Shown here piece by piece: positions 36,004 to 46,800 of a DNA stretch of 64,000 nucleotides (position 1 is its first letter; each line of letters opens with the position of its first letter). The notes beneath the pieces were generated by a model that was given only the letters and a program-made list of their open reading frames with translations, was not told where the DNA came from and searched no databases. Origin of the DNA: Kribbella kalugense (lineage in GTDB: Bacteria > Actinomycetota > Actinomycetes > Propionibacteriales > Kribbellaceae). The stretch is from NCBI RefSeq assembly GCF_004365875.1, contig NZ_SODF01000002.1:1986971-2050970 (forward strand). Reading direction: 5' to 3'. A program made the position numbers and the translations under genes.

Positions 36004-36235
36004 ATGAGCGACGAGTCGGCTGTTCTGGTACTCACCAACCCGAATGACGTGACGGCCGACCTCGTTGTGCAGAGGCTCCAAGGAACCGCAGGTTCCTCTC
36101 CGTGACGCCGCCAACTTCCGATGGCTGTCACGTTGGAGGCGCACCATGAGGACCACGGGGTCGGTGTCCTCAAGCACGTTCATCGCGCCGGCGCTCTGGC
36201 CGATATTCGCGGTGTCTACTGCCGCGTCCCCGCAG
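36004..36235 (+). pseudogene. Remnant of graspetide ATP-grasp ligase
   Basis: ATG at 36004 starts AVLVLTNPNDVTADLVVQRL, a close fit to the N-terminus of RiPP ATP-grasp ligases that follow these precursors. After a frame change the text continues as VPLRDAANF, then in a third frame PMAVTLEAHHEDHGVGVLKH and ALADIRGVYCRVPA, again in family order. Nothing of the ATP-grasp catalytic domain is recognisable further on. The enzyme would have formed side-chain ester or amide rings on the precursor; here it is dead. Confidence 0.6.
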
Positions 36236-36855
36236 GTGGCGGCGGGAGGCCGGGAAGTGATGCGGGACAATCTGACTGAGCATGCACGATCGAGACGGCT
36301 GAGGTGGCGACAGTGCAGCATGCAACGAGGATCGGTTGGCTCGGCCCGGCTCGCGACCGCCTGGCGCGGGTGCCTAGCCATGTCGCGTGTGAGAAGACCC
36401 GGCACCAGTTGACTGGTTCGCAACGACCGGAGTAGTTGGCTCCGCTGAGCTTATGCCGTGCATTCAGCACGACTCCGTCGTCTATGTGCAGCGCGGGTTG
36501 CTCTGCCGCAACGCGGTCGAGTAGTTGGCGATCGACGGCGATGCGATCCCGTTGCGCTCGTCCGGCACTGTCGCACAACTGTCACTGGGCAGCTAAAGGC
36601 CCGGACGGATCTGTATTGGTCCCAACGTCAGACGTGTAACGCTTAGCGGCTAGCAGCGATATCCAAGGTGTTGCTGGCGGTCCGGGGGCGATCCGTCGGG
36701 GGGATGCGCAGCCAGGGGGATGGTGCAACTTTGCATTCAGGCGTAACGAGGCGTCGGTGTGACTGTGTGGAGCAGTCATGCGATGCGCCCGACCGGACAC
36801 GCCAAGCCTCCCTGACTTCGCACCGATTCATGGATAGGCTGAGCGGAGCTGTGTC
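36236..36855. other. Decayed or non-coding stretch before dpdE
   Basis: About 620 bp without a supported gene. A fragment around 36462-36594 reads HDSVVYVQRGLLCRNAVE, stop, LAIDGDAIPLRSSGTVAQLS, suggestive of another broken gene with one TAG, family unknown. The last ~200 bp should contain the promoter of the dpdE operon; no clear -35/-10 pair could be assigned. Confidence 0.4.
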
Positions 36856-39800
36856 TTGATTGGGGTTCCATTGACCGACCGCGTGCGTTGCCCTGTCTGC
36901 AACTCACCCATGGTCATGCAGTTCGCATCTCGGGGACGGAATGTCGGCAAGGAGTTTTGGGGCTGCTCGCAGTATCCACGCTGCCGAGGCTCCCGCGACG
37001 CCACTGGCGACGTGTCACAGCCGCGGCAGCCGCCGAAGAATCGTGTGGCCACTTCTGCCGCATCGGGACGCGCTCGCGGGAGATCGCTGAGTCGCGGCGA
37101 TCTGCTGATCTCCTCCGAGAACACATTCGGAGCCGGCAAGTTGGTTGCTCGTGACGGCGAGAACCTCGTGCTCGAGTACTTCGATGCCCCCGGTCAGGAT
37201 CCGTCCGCCCGATATCAGGAGTCTGTGAGTCGTCGCAGTCTCACCCGACTGACGCTCAGCCCAGAACTTCGAGTGTTCTGGATCGACCAACAAGACCGCT
37301 GGCGTTCTGGTCGGATCATTGAATCCAACGAGCACAACGACATCTATGTCCGCGGTCACGAGTGGGAGGGCTTCGTCCCAGAGAAAAAACTCTTCGTCCG
37401 CTGGGATAGGCCGCTGTCCGATCCGGTCGGTTTTGGCGAGGTCGGTCTCCTGGAGTCTCCCCTCCTCGCCGACATGCGGTTGCCATTCCTGCAGGGCATC
37501 CTCCGGCAACGCTCGGCCGTCCACGGCATGCGAGCGGTGCTCTCGAGTTGCATCGAGTTGCACGAACACCAGGTCGAGACGGCGTGGCGAGTCCTGCAAG
37601 ACCCTGTCCAGCGCTACTTGCTTGCGGACGAAGTCGGCTTGGGCAAGACCATCGAGTCTGGCATCGTTGTCCGCCAGCAACTGCTGGACAAGCCCAGCCT
37701 GCGCGTGCAACTCATCCTCCCGCCATTCCTTGTCGAGCAGTGGAAGCGCGAGTTGACCCAGAAGTTCCGTATCCACGACTTCAACCGAGCTCAGATCCGG
37801 TTTTCGCGGGACGATGAGCCGCAGCAGTGGGAGCCGGCCGATCTCCTGATCGTGGATGAGGCACACAACCTGGCCCGGATGGCTGGCAGCGACGATCCCG
37901 CCCTTGCAGCGCGGTTCGCGCGCCTAGCTGAGGTTGCGGGCGCCACGCCACGCCTGTTGATGCTGTCTGCGACACCAGCGCTTCACAACGAAGACGCGTT
38001 CCTAGCGATGTTGAAGTTGTTGGACCCGGCCGTCTATTCCGAGACAACAGCGGCGGACCTGCGGGGGCGCCTAGAGGCCCGCGCCAGCATTGGCCGCATC
38101 TTCCTCGGCCTGCAACCGGGTCTTCCGAGTAGCCTCCTGAACGCGCGACTCGCCGAGATCGAAGCCGAGTTCCCTGGAGACGAGGAACTCGCTGCGATTG
38201 TGGCCAGAACCGGCGAGGCGATCCGCGCAAAAAACAAGGATGCAGTTGTCCTCGAGATCCAGGCCCTGCGCAACCATGTGGCCGAGGTTTACCGGGTCCA
38301 CCGGCGGATGCTCCGCACTCGACGGACCGCAGCGCTGGAAGGCTCATACCGTGTCGGCGGGCGACGTGCACCGGAGGTACTCGCCTTGCACTCCACAGCC
38401 GACCAGGACGCGACAGAGGTCATTGACCGGTGGCGAGAGGAGGCCCTGGCTGCCGCGGAGGGCGACCGCGAGGCACTCCGCGCAACCGGTCGCGCGTTGG
38501 CCCAGGCCGTGTCATTTACGCTGGACCCGGAGGCTCTGCGGGACTGGGCAGCCGAGCGGGCGTCGACTCGTGTTGATGAGGAAGAACGCGCAGCGTTGGC
38601 GCGGGTCATCCGGGACCTCGCCTTCGTGTCGCGTCGCGACACCGTCAGCCGTCCGATAGCCGACGCGATGAGCTATCTGTTCAAGGCCAACGAACGTGTC
38701 GTCATCTTCGGCCCGACTACAGCGTCGGCGGCGGAGATCGCCGACGAACTCGAGGAGTTGCTCGGCAGCAAATCTGTCTTCCGCCACCTCGCCAGCGACC
38801 CTCCTGACCAGGCAGAGCGAGCGTTGCGCCGATTCGAGCAGATCCGCACCGCCGCCGTATTAGTCGCAGATTCGTCGGCCGAGGAAGGCCGCAACCTCCA
38901 GTTCGCCAACTTGCTGGTGCACGTTGGCTTGCCTGCCGAGGCAAACCGCCTTGAGCAGCGCATCGGACGTTGTGACCGTTGGGCCGCAAAGGGCACCTCT
39001 CCGTGGCGCTCGTACTTGATCGCAGGAGAGACCGACAACTCGTTCGCCGGCGCCTGGCGGCGGATCTTGACCGACGGCTTTGGCATCTTCGACGCCTCTG
39101 TCGCGAGCCTGCAGCAGGCGGTCGACGAAGCGACCAACGAGGCTTGGCGGATCTTGCTGGAGCAGGGGGCAATTGGCGCCGACGAAGCGATCACCAGGGT
39201 TCAGGAAATGCTTAGCCGAGAGATTGGGCATGTGCGGGAACAGGACGCGCTCGACAGCCTCGAGACAACTGCAGATGAGCGGTCCGTCTACGCTCGGATG
39301 ATGGACGTCGAATCCGTCGCCGATGAGTTTGCCGACCGTACCGACAAACTGTTATCCGCCAAGCGGGTGCCAGGCAATTTGCGCTTTGACCCAATCGGCA
39401 ATCCGATGGGGGGCCTCGGTGGGTACGAAATCCTTGGCCGCTTGCCGGGCAAGCAAGCGCAGATCCCGCTGATCCCTGCCTGGCGCCTGCTACGCGACTT
39501 CATGCCGCTCAAGGGGCACCAGGGAACGTTCTCCCGGTCGATCGCGATCGAGAAGGACGACGTCCATCTCTACCGGTACGGCGATCAGTTCATTGACGCA
39601 GTCAGCGACTTCCTCTGGCACGACGACCGCGGCCGAGCGTTCGGCATGTGGCGGTGGTTGCCCGACTGGCGGCGTGACGACACTCCTGTCTACCGGTTCG
39701 ATTATGCCGTCGAGGCCAAGCCCCTCGAGGTTCCGAAGGCGTCCGATCCGCGTCGCGAACTCGCGAAGGTCAGCCTGGGGATGGATCAGTTGTCCATTGC

Positions 39801-40302
39801 ACGCCGCGCCGACGGGATGTTGCCGCCGATCATCGTGACGGTCTGGATGAGCGCGGACGCGACGGAGCTCACCACAAAGGTCCACCTCGAAGCGCTCTCG
39901 GCGCCGTACGTGAAGCCGCACCCTGCCGTGGAAGGCGGCGACTATGCGCTCAACCGGACCCGCATCGAGCGTGCCTACGAGTTGATCTCCATTTCGGACT
40001 GGCGGAGTTCCTGGCGGAATGCCGAAGCCGCTGCCCAGCGCCTAGTCCGGGGGCGTGAGGACATCCGCGATGCCGTTGCACGTGCGTCAGCCATAGCGTC
40101 CAGCGACGCGACGACACGCCTGACGCAGTTGCGACTCCGCGCGGCGCGCAGTTCAGGCGCGGAACTGGCGACCCTCGAGCAGGACATCTATCGCGAAGAG
40201 GTCGTGGCTGGCGCCTTGGCTGCGGCAATAGAGACCCCTACATTGCGGCTGGATAGCACTGGCCTGGTCGTCCTCTCTGGCCGTTCAATCGGGCAGGACT
40301 GA
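36856..40302 (+). CDS. dpdE: DpdE: SNF2-type helicase of the Dpd restriction module
   Basis: 1148 residues, TTG start with GCGGAG upstream (TTG at 36871 is an alternative). A topoisomerase-type C4 zinc finger opens the protein (CPVCNSPM..., GCSQYPRC). The SNF2 core has LLADEVGLGKTIESG (about 256-270), LLIVDEAHNLARM (about 330), MLSATPALHNEDAF, and C-terminal helicase motif VLVADSSAEEGRNLQFANLL with RIGRCDRW. In the Dpd systems DpdE is one of the proteins needed to restrict DNA lacking the 7-deazaguanine mark. First gene of an eight-gene operon; 3 bp before dpdF. Confidence 0.82.
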   Translation: MIGVPLTDRVRCPVCNSPMVMQFASRGRNVGKEFWGCSQYPRCRGSRDATGDVSQPRQPPKNRVATSAASGRARGRSLSRGDLLISSENTFGAGKLVARDGENLVLEYFDAPGQDPSARYQESVSRRSLTRLTLSPELRVFWIDQQDRWRSGRIIESNEHNDIYVRGHEWEGFVPEKKLFVRWDRPLSDPVGFGEVGLLESPLLADMRLPFLQGILRQRSAVHGMRAVLSSCIELHEHQVETAWRVLQDPVQRYLLADEVGLGKTIESGIVVRQQLLDKPSLRVQLILPPFLVEQWKRELTQKFRIHDFNRAQIRFSRDDEPQQWEPADLLIVDEAHNLARMAGSDDPALAARFARLAEVAGATPRLLMLSATPALHNEDAFLAMLKLLDPAVYSETTAADLRGRLEARASIGRIFLGLQPGLPSSLLNARLAEIEAEFPGDEELAAIVARTGEAIRAKNKDAVVLEIQALRNHVAEVYRVHRRMLRTRRTAALEGSYRVGGRRAPEVLALHSTADQDATEVIDRWREEALAAAEGDREALRATGRALAQAVSFTLDPEALRDWAAERASTRVDEEERAALARVIRDLAFVSRRDTVSRPIADAMSYLFKANERVVIFGPTTASAAEIADELEELLGSKSVFRHLASDPPDQAERALRRFEQIRTAAVLVADSSAEEGRNLQFANLLVHVGLPAEANRLEQRIGRCDRWAAKGTSPWRSYLIAGETDNSFAGAWRRILTDGFGIFDASVASLQQAVDEATNEAWRILLEQGAIGADEAITRVQEMLSREIGHVREQDALDSLETTADERSVYARMMDVESVADEFADRTDKLLSAKRVPGNLRFDPIGNPMGGLGGYEILGRLPGKQAQIPLIPAWRLLRDFMPLKGHQGTFSRSIAIEKDDVHLYRYGDQFIDAVSDFLWHDDRGRAFGMWRWLPDWRRDDTPVYRFDYAVEAKPLEVPKASDPRRELAKVSLGMDQLSIARRADGMLPPIIVTVWMSADATELTTKVHLEALSAPYVKPHPAVEGGDYALNRTRIERAYELISISDWRSSWRNAEAAAQRLVRGREDIRDAVARASAIASSDATTRLTQLRLRAARSSGAELATLEQDIYREEVVAGALAAAIETPTLRLDSTGLVVLSGRSIGQD

Positions 40303-40305
40303 CTA

Positions 40306-42906
40306 GTGACTGATCAGTGGGACTTGATGACAACTCTGCTCGCTGGCGGCGCTGGAGACCGATCACTGCTGACAGGGCCGTACCGACGGTTGGTTGATGC
40401 ATGGCTGTCCGACGAAGCCGGCCCGGCAATCGCCGGCGATGTGGCCGCTTTGATCGGACAAATCCTGCGCCACCGGCGCGGCTCTACGGGCCACGGGAAC
40501 CACAATCTTCGCCTGCGCCTCACCGAACGCGGAATCCCGATTGAGCATTTCGCTCAAGCGCACCTGGCGACGGAAAGATTCGGACTGCAAGAGCACCGAG
40601 TCTCACTGGGCGCGGACTGGGCCCCCGGTTGGCTCCTGGGCGATCACCGCTGGATAGACCTGGCCTGCACCAGTCCGAGCCCATACGTCGGGCCGGAGGC
40701 AACGGTCTCCACCTTCGCACGTCCGGACATGGCGGTTCCGGTCGACCCCGCTGTCGCTGCGATCGCAGGCATCGACGCGTATCGATCGCGCAGCCAAGCC
40801 AGCGCCATCCGCGCAGCCGCTCTGGCGGACCCCGAATCGACGTTGCACGTCGTACTCCCGACCGGCACCGGGAAGTCTCTTGTCGGCATCACCCCGGGAC
40901 TCCTCGCCGACAAGAGCGTAACCGTTGTCGTCGTGCCGACCATCGCTCTTGCCATGGACCAGGAGAGACAGATTCGCAGGCGATTTCCCGGTCAGAGCCT
41001 TCCCGCCGAACTCGCGTATTACGGCGACCGACACGAGCACGACAGGGACGCGATTAAGGAGCGACTGCGGAACGGATCGCAGAAGGTTCTTCTCACATCG
41101 CCCGAGGCGTTGGTCACGAGCCTGGCCCAATCGCTGCGCCACCTGGCATCTCGCGGCGCACTTGGCCATCTGGTCATCGACGAAGCCCACTTGATCCGTT
41201 CCTGGGGACTGAGTTTCCGGCCGGACTTCCAATTGGTCGCCTCTTTGGTCGGCGAACTTCGAGATATCGCGCGGGCGCAAGCCGTCACACCGCCTCGCGT
41301 CGTACTATTGACGGCCACGCTGTCGAAGCAGGGATTGTTGCTGAACGATGAACTGTTCGCCGGCGCAAAGGGTTCGATCTTCGTCGGGTCGACATTCCTG
41401 CGAACGGAGTTACGCTACCTCGTCGCACCACCGACATCAGCCGAGGAGCGGATCAACCGGGTTGTCGACGCGATGCGCCACCTGCCGAGACCGGCGATCG
41501 TGTATACGACGAAAAAAGAGCCAGCCGATGAGATCGCAGCGCGACTGCGCGAGGCCGGGTTCGCGCGGACCGCAGTCTTCCACGGCGACGTAACGTCTGG
41601 GGAACGTCTGGACATCCTGCAAGGTTGGTCCGGCGATGACGGGCCAACCACCTACGACATTGTGGTCGGGAATAGCGCGTTCGGACTCGGCGTCGACCAA
41701 CCTGACGTCCGAACTGTTCTGCACGCCTGCGTACCGGCCTCAGTCGACCGGTTCTATCAGGAGGTCGGGAGAGGAGGGCGCGACGGCCACTCCGCGGTGT
41801 CTGTCTGGCTTCCGACCACCACGGACGGGCAAGAAGGACGCGCCATCGAGAACGCCACGATCCTCGGCGATGGGAAAGGCTGGGGTCGCTGGGAGGCGAT
41901 GAGAGATGCTCGAGTCGGGGACGATCCCGGCAGGCGTTGGATGGTGTTGGATACTGGCACCATTCCCCCGTGGCTCACCTATCGATCGGACAAGAACCAA
42001 CTTTGGAACCGGAACACGCTGGTGTTGATGCAGCGCGCAGGATTGCTCGACCTAATTGAAACCTCGCCCCCGACGCTGGTGCGAGGTCCGGACGAACCCG
42101 CTGACATCTGGCAGGCACGCAACGAGGCGGCGTGGAAGAAGTACGTGCGGTTGGCGACCATCCAGGTCCGCCCTGGTGTGAACAACCTCGACGAGTCCGC
42201 TGTCACGAAAGCCTTCGAACGCGTCCGAACCGAGGTCCGTGATTCCGAGGCGGACTCGATGGATCGTCTGGACCGCATGTTCGCCCTTACCGAGTGTTGG
42301 GGCAGTATCCTCAGCGAGGAGTACGAGTACCAGGACGTCGGGCCGATGCACGCACACCAGGTGGTCTCTGCCGCGTGTTCGGGTTGTCCGTCCACCGAGC
42401 ATGTGCCGGAGCCGTCTTACCGCGCGGCTCAGCCGGTCGTGGCGGAAGCAGCGTTGCCCAACCTGCATCGTCAGGTCAGCCCAACGCTCGCCGCGTTAGC
42501 ACACGGGCAGCGAACGCTCGTGGTGACCTACCCCGAAGGCGGCCTCCGTGTGCACCTCGATGACCTCGTGCAGCGCTGCGTGTCCCACGGCGTTAGAGGA
42601 GTGCTCGCAAGCCCGAGTCTGGTCGCGCTCCCCGCCGTAACCGGTGCGGCGCGTTTCGCGGAGGAAGGCCTGGTAGCAGTCGACCCGATCCTCCCTCTCG
42701 GTCCAGCCGTTCATTTCGCGGTGCCGAGTCTGATACTCCTGGATCCAACGGACAAGCCGCGCTTGAGTTGGCTCGCCGGTTCCTCAGGAGCGCTTCGGAT
42801 ACTGGCGCTTCCGAACAGCACTATTGATCCCCAGTACCCGGACCAACTCGTCAAGAACATTCGTGTGCCGCACTGGTCGTTGCCCGACTTCCTCAGGAGC
42901 CTCTGA
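40306..42906 (+). CDS. dpdF: DpdF: RecQ-like DEAH helicase
   Basis: 866 residues. Motif I VVLPTGTGKSLVGITPGLLA (about 183), DEAH box in LVIDEAHLIRSWGLSFRPDF (about 290), LLTATLSKQG, and RecQ-like C-terminal motifs VGNSAFGLGVDQPDVRTVLH and RFYQEVGRGGRDGHSAV. It belongs with the RecQ-type helicases assigned as DpdF. Works with DpdE and DpdJ in the restriction branch. Adjacent to dpdE (3 bp) and dpdG (0 bp). Confidence 0.82.
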   Translation: MTDQWDLMTTLLAGGAGDRSLLTGPYRRLVDAWLSDEAGPAIAGDVAALIGQILRHRRGSTGHGNHNLRLRLTERGIPIEHFAQAHLATERFGLQEHRVSLGADWAPGWLLGDHRWIDLACTSPSPYVGPEATVSTFARPDMAVPVDPAVAAIAGIDAYRSRSQASAIRAAALADPESTLHVVLPTGTGKSLVGITPGLLADKSVTVVVVPTIALAMDQERQIRRRFPGQSLPAELAYYGDRHEHDRDAIKERLRNGSQKVLLTSPEALVTSLAQSLRHLASRGALGHLVIDEAHLIRSWGLSFRPDFQLVASLVGELRDIARAQAVTPPRVVLLTATLSKQGLLLNDELFAGAKGSIFVGSTFLRTELRYLVAPPTSAEERINRVVDAMRHLPRPAIVYTTKKEPADEIAARLREAGFARTAVFHGDVTSGERLDILQGWSGDDGPTTYDIVVGNSAFGLGVDQPDVRTVLHACVPASVDRFYQEVGRGGRDGHSAVSVWLPTTTDGQEGRAIENATILGDGKGWGRWEAMRDARVGDDPGRRWMVLDTGTIPPWLTYRSDKNQLWNRNTLVLMQRAGLLDLIETSPPTLVRGPDEPADIWQARNEAAWKKYVRLATIQVRPGVNNLDESAVTKAFERVRTEVRDSEADSMDRLDRMFALTECWGSILSEEYEYQDVGPMHAHQVVSAACSGCPSTEHVPEPSYRAAQPVVAEAALPNLHRQVSPTLAALAHGQRTLVVTYPEGGLRVHLDDLVQRCVSHGVRGVLASPSLVALPAVTGAARFAEEGLVAVDPILPLGPAVHFAVPSLILLDPTDKPRLSWLAGSSGALRILALPNSTIDPQYPDQLVKNIRVPHWSLPDFLRSL

Positions 42907-43827
42907 ATGGCCGTCCTCAACCCACCTCGAGTCCTGCCCGGTCTGGGCCGAGCGATCGTCAACTATCTCTTGGATGCCCGCCGGACGCCAACTGAGGATG
43001 AACTGGTCGCGGCGTTCAAGCCAGAGGGGCTGAATCCCGGAGCGGACGCGGCCTCCGGTCTCAGGAACACCATTTCGGCACTACGAGCGATCAATATCCT
43101 CGAAGAGGATGCCGACGGCGCCCTTCGGATCGGGCCGAAGGTGGAGACCTTCAATACTCCATATACCACGCGACAGTTCCGCCGTGTGCTTCAGGATCGT
43201 GTGTTTGCCATCGACCAAAGCGGTGATCTGTGGGCGACACAGGCGGGTGAGCGACACACCAGTGGGGCTCGGGATTTGCATCGCGCACTCACCTGGGTGC
43301 TCGCTCAGGATGCGCTGGGCCGGCCGTTGGCATGGACCGACAATGTGCAGGCCATGCAGGCAGATCAATTCAAGACCAGGAACAACGAGGCTTGGGCAAT
43401 CACGAACGATACCCGTTGGCTCGCGACCGTCCGCTGGATCCTCGCTCTCGGGTTGGCGACGACGTCCGTTGTCAAGGACAAGAACGGGATCGTGCCACTT
43501 CCTGTTATCGCTGTCGACGACGCCCTCGATGATTTCCCCAACGAGCGGCTGGCCATCCACGATTTACTAGCCCGACTCGGCAGAGCGATCCCGGTCCTGC
43601 ATGGAGGATCGATCCGCAGCAGTATGGTTGCGCGCCTTGGCGGCGACCCCGATGCCGGGATCAAGGCCGAATGCGCCGATAGTTCCATTGGGCAAGCGCT
43701 ACGTATCCTCGAAGACCGAGGGCGCCTGGCTTTTGAAGCCCTGCCCGACGCTGACGGCATCCGACTATCGCGTTTCGATAATGCTCGTCAGACTCACGTC
43801 ATCATCAAGGCAGGAGGAAAGAAGTGA
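42907..43827 (+). CDS. dpdG: DpdG: conserved Dpd-cluster protein
   Basis: 306 residues, ATG directly after the dpdF stop. No enzyme motif: an N-terminal winged-helix-like segment (SGLRNTISALRAINILEEDA) and mixed helical body (HRALTWVLAQDALGRPLAW, ATVRWILALGLATTSVVKD). The name rests on position between dpdF and the ATPase dpdH and on size, as DpdG is defined by context. Its stop overlaps the dpdH GTG by 4 bp. Restriction function presumed, not visible. Confidence 0.7.
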   Translation: MAVLNPPRVLPGLGRAIVNYLLDARRTPTEDELVAAFKPEGLNPGADAASGLRNTISALRAINILEEDADGALRIGPKVETFNTPYTTRQFRRVLQDRVFAIDQSGDLWATQAGERHTSGARDLHRALTWVLAQDALGRPLAWTDNVQAMQADQFKTRNNEAWAITNDTRWLATVRWILALGLATTSVVKDKNGIVPLPVIAVDDALDDFPNERLAIHDLLARLGRAIPVLHGGSIRSSMVARLGGDPDAGIKAECADSSIGQALRILEDRGRLAFEALPDADGIRLSRFDNARQTHVIIKAGGKK

Positions 43828-46800
43828 GTTGGCGCGGCGGCATCCTTCCAGCAACGTGCTGGAACTCGAATGAGGCCACGGACATCATTCCGGTCGAGGC
43901 AGAGAGCACATCGGCCGGGGTATTTCTCGCGACACACAGCACTATCCCGATCATGCAACGCGCGCAGGTAGGCAACGCAACCAGTGGGAAGGTCGTCGAC
44001 GAACGAGCCTTGCTCAAAGCGGTCCAGGATCAGCCCGACGACCAGCCGATCATCCCGATTCTTGGCAAGTCAGGTACTGGAAAGTCCCACCTGGTCCGTT
44101 GGTTACGCGCGAACCTAGAAGCCAAGGACTCCACGCGCGTTATCTTTGTTCCGAAACACAGGGTGTCGCTGCGCGGGATTCTCGAACTCATCCTGGAACA
44201 TGCGACTGGCGAGAAGGCAGACGAACTCCGTGCCAAAGTGGCCACCGCCGCTGAGGCTGCAGCGGATGAGAAGACTGCCCAATTAAAGTTGCGCGGGGCC
44301 CTCGCGGTGAACATCGAGACCCGCAGCGCCCGTAACAAGGGTTCTGCTGAAGAGATCGAGAACCGTGCGTACCTGGCCTCCGCCCAGGGCCTCCCGGCCC
44401 TGTTCGGCGATGAGGTGTTCCGTGGTCGCTTGCTCACAGAGAAAGGCCCGATCGCTCGTCTCGTTCGGGAGAAGTTGAACGGCAAAGGAACGGAGGACAA
44501 GGAAGATGCCTTTGGCTTCAGTGCCGAGGACCTGAACCTCTCTGTCGATGACGTCAAGAAGGCGGGCGCCGCTGCCCAGCAAGTAACTGGTGCGCTCACC
44601 AGTGACCTGGGGTTTCGCGAACTTGCCGCGACGATGATCAACGAACAGTTGGGACCGTCGGTCAGCGAGGTTTTCGGCGTCGGTGGCGACGACCTCAAGC
44701 AGATCCTGACGGACGTCCGTGCAGAACTGAACAAACAGGGATTGGAACTGCTCGTCCTCATCGAGGACTTCTCGATCTTCCAAGGCATCCAGGGTGGGCT
44801 CATCGATGCAATAACACTGATCTCGACCGTTACGCAGAAACTCTGCCCGATGCGAGTAGTGATGGCAGTAACCACAGGCTACTTCATTAACCAGATGCCC
44901 GAGACGGTGTTCACGCGCACCTACCGGGTCTTTGACCTCGACCTCCCGGACGGTGCCGCCACTGGCTTCAGTCCTGCTGGCTTCGCCGCGCGCTACCTCA
45001 ACGCCGTTCGAATGGGCGCCACCGCACTTGACGCTGCCCACGACCGGAAGGATGAACTCACCAATGCCTGCGAGCAATGCCCGGTGAATTCCCGGTGTCA
45101 CGCGGCGTTTGGGGAGGCTGACGGCTTCGGTCTCTTCCCGTTCAACACGGCCTCTCTGGAGCGGGCAATCAAGAGCCAGTCAAGCAACGGGTCGTTCGTT
45201 GCGCGTGATGTCTTGACTCGGGTGGTGCGTCCGGTCCTACATCGCGACCAGGCGGAGATTGACGCGGGCCGGTTCCCGAGCGACGGGTTCGCAACCGAAT
45301 TCAAATCCGGCGCGGACGACCAACTCGTCAACATCGAGGACCAGGTGAGGTTGCGGACTCCGGGCGACACTGAACTCAGCGAGCGCCGGGTGCGTCTGGT
45401 GCGTTTCTGGGGCTCAGGTCGCGGTGCCGAGAACCTCGACCCAACTATTCACGAAGCCTTCGGAATCCCGCAGATCGACGGGTTGGAAGACTTCCCCTCG
45501 GATGATGAACAACAAGAGCACATAATAGCCCCTGAACCGGTGGACGACCGGCCTACTGAGCAGGCGGCAACAGTAGATCCGCCGTTGGTGAAGGCTGTCG
45601 ACCGATGGCGGACGACCGAGGAGCTTGATCAGCGCGATCGGAACCTGCTTCGCAATATCGTTCACAACGCCGTGCAGTCGCGGTTGATGTTCGAAGACGG
45701 TCTCGGCGGTGATTCACTGTGGCGGGGAGGCAAGGAACTCGCGCCCACCTTCGAGGGCAATTCGGTCGAGTTCAGCCAAGCCAAACATGCCGGCACTGTC
45801 CTACCTATTGACCGGACGAACGACGACGACGTCCGCGCGCTCCGTGCGCTCGCTTGGGTAAACGGACTCGGGTCCTGGGGTGACGTTCCGGACGGCGAGA
45901 GGTTGCAGCGCCTCGTCGAAGCGCGGATGCAGGTTTGGACCGAACGAGTGACTCACGTTCTTCTTCCGCCGGTTCTGGCTGAGGACGACCCTGAACTAGT
46001 GCGTCTGGCGCACACACTGCTGGCAATCGCCAAGTCGCTCGGCATCGGTGACGCCTATAAGCCGGACGCGACTAGTCGAATCCGAGCGCTGTTCGCACCG
46101 CCCCCAGTTCGTCCGGATCCTGAACTCCGGCCCCACCTTGCTTCGATGCAGTCGTACGTCGCTTCAGACACCACCAGTCGCCTGAACCGTTACCAACTGC
46201 AGCAGCGATTGCTCCGACGCGCGTCCTACAGCCAGGGTGTCGGCAAGCCACTCGCATTGGATCTCGCCAAGTTGAGTCGGGCGGTCCGGGATGCGCACGC
46301 CGATGTTGAATGGCCCTCTTCGATACCGGAACTCGTCGTCAAGTCCGTCGGGATAATTACGACCCGACTGGACGAGATTGACGTGCTCCGCACGGAGGCC
46401 ATGGCCTTGGTGCCGGATCTCTCAGATCTCGGCGGCGACATCGCTCAAGTTTCCGCCGAGTTGGTTACCTTGGTTATTGAGCGCGCTAACGATGCCGCGC
46501 TCCCCGAGGGCATCAACGTGGCAGAGTTGCAGGCTGCAGCAAGAGTTGTGAAGACAGGAGACCAGAAAGTCGTAGAGACAATCCGGAGCGAACTCAACAA
46601 CTGGAGCGGCCTGACCGCGGACCAGCGGATGAAGTTGGTAACCGGAGATTGGGACGGTAGCGCCCGCCGGGTCAAGGTTTGGCTCGCGCTGGCCGAACGC
46701 GCAGTCGACTTGCTGGCCAATAGCCTGGGGAAGTCGGCAGCATGCGACGCCCAGCACGAATACGCTCACGCTCAGCAGAAGTTGTTCGAGGATCTGACAA

